Below are positions 45,827 to 46,660 of a stretch of DNA of 46,660 bases, in pieces. Source of the DNA: JBAWVR01 sp964583845. Its GTDB lineage: Bacteria; Patescibacteriota; Minisyncoccia; Phycocordibacterales; GWA1-40-21. A program made the translations under genes and the position numbers. The stretch spans positions 1 through 46,660 of the forward strand of contig CAZOXG010000001.1 of the NCBI GenBank assembly GCA_964583845.1, given 5' to 3'. Under the pieces are notes generated by a model. It had not been told where the DNA came from and did not search any database. It worked only from the letters and a program-made list of their open reading frames with translations. Position 1 is the stretch's first letter; each line of letters begins with the position of its first letter.

Positions 45827-46660
45827 TATAGAAGGTAATGGTGGAACTACAGTGTCTATTATAGATGTTTCTAATCCTTCAAATCCATTTAGATTATCCA
45901 GTGTTGGTTTGCCTGGCAATGGCGTTTCTACTGCTGTATCAGGTCATTATATGTATGTTTCTTATATTAATAATAATTTCGGTGTAATTGATATTTCCGA
46001 CCCTAGAAAACCCTTTTTGGCCACAACATCCACAGGTATTTTGTCTGCTTCGGCACAATCAATGCATATTATAGGTAAATATTTATATGCTTCAGAAACA
46101 ACTTACAATACTAATTTATTAACAATAGTTGATATTAGTAATCCACTTACTCCGGTCGAGGTTAAGACTGTAACTGGTGCTGGTTTTAATCCTGCGGGTG
46201 CCAGCACTGTCTCTGACGGATATGCTTACATAGTAGAAGATAATACTTTGTATGTCATAGATGTTTCCAATCCTTCAACGGCCAGCGTTGTAAAAACCTT
46301 GTCCGTCGCGGGGGTGAACGATCTCGCTGTCTCAGGCAAATATTTGTATGCAGCAGGGAATAATTCACTATATATAATTGATATCTCTAACCCTCTTAAT
46401 CTGACATTAGTAAAGACTGTATATTCTCTTACTGGTGCAAACAATGTTAATTTATCAGGTCATTATGTCTATGTTACTGGTAATGGCACTTTATATATAA
46501 TTGATATTCAGGGTATAGAAACGAATGCATTATTTACATCTTCATTAACGACAGGTAATTTACAAATATTAAATAATGCAATGTCTCAGGGTTCATTAAG
46601 TATTGGAACATCATTGACAGTTGGAGAAGGTGGAATTCTTTCTTCTGGGTCATTATCTAT
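45822..46660 (+). pseudogene. Continuation of the LVIVD-repeat surface protein, frame-shifted and cut by the window edge
   Basis: The frame is open from 45822 to the window end with no independent promoter or ribosome binding site. It encodes at least five LVIVD-type repeats: SGHYMYVSYINNNFGVIDIS, KYLYASETTYNTNLLTIVDI, GYAYIVEDNTLYVIDVSNP, GKYLYAAGNNSLYIIDISNP and SGHYVYVTGNGTLYIIDIQG, then stalk repeats (GSLSIGTSLTVGEGGILSS) start again. LVIVD repeats form beta-propellers on bacterial surfaces. The sequence is clearly the second half of the preceding gene. Whether it is expressed by slippage or is dead cannot be told. Confidence 0.75.

Overview
The window looks like chromosomal DNA of a Candidate Phyla Radiation bacterium (Patescibacteria, most likely a parcubacterial lineage). 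Reasons seen in the sequence: AT-rich DNA with the standard code (TGA is used as a stop), compact gene packing, a PheS without its N-terminal coiled coil and a PheT without its N-terminal tRNA-binding domain, large secreted proteins with 'GYAWG..GWINF' or 'LDP.C.P' motifs, and housekeeping genes whose start codon sits only 6-13 nt after a -10 hexamer. The lineage call is inference; no 16S gene is present.

Layout. 1-2.4 kb (minus strand): a polysaccharide flippase cut by the window edge and a GT4 glycosyltransferase. 2.6-7.4 kb: an O-antigen-ligase-like polymerase with TPRs, murB, and a cytidylyltransferase fused to a GHMP-kinase-like domain. 7.4-11.3 kb: a 21-residue Lys/Ala peptide gene, secA, and three small genes. 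11.3-14.05 kb: an accessory island of three divergent paralogues of unknown function, each a single-gene unit with a Shine-Dalgarno site and its own terminator. 14.1-22.4 kb: eno, a 48-residue Cys-rich ORF, gpmI, an AI-2E-type transporter, a coiled-coil membrane protein, MYG1, obg and gatB. 22.5-28.2 kb: two very large secreted or surface proteins. 28.2-31.3 kb: rpiB, rpe-like, class II aldolase, bL25. 31.4-36.2 kb: a coiled-coil lytic transglycosylase, rpmE, prfA, rpsB, tsf, a small membrane protein and tRNA-Thr. 36.2-37.0 kb: a densely hairpinned region and a 53-residue membrane protein on the minus strand behind a consensus promoter. 37.0-40.3 kb: two GT2 glycosyltransferases and a PEGA protein. 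40.3-43.5 kb: pheS-pheT. 43.6-46.66 kb: a C39-like protease and a frameshifted LVIVD-repeat surface protein that runs off the window.

How the genes fit together. eno, gpmI, the aldolase and rpiB/rpe belong to lower glycolysis and the non-oxidative pentose route. murB, the flippase, the ligase, the glycosyltransferases and the transglycosylase build or remodel the envelope. secA exports the large surface proteins. The remaining core genes serve translation.

The most unusual points are: an NlpC/P60 cysteine-peptidase-like domain inserted inside the B5 domain of PheT; the three-paralogue island around 11.7-14.0 kb; the string of near-perfect hairpins beside tRNA-Thr, whose 3' end lies in a 28-bp inverted repeat; the cytidylyltransferase-GHMP fusion; a (TA)4 tract at a surface-protein frameshift; a family of REP/MITE-like repeats; and terminator tails that double as -35 boxes of the next gene.
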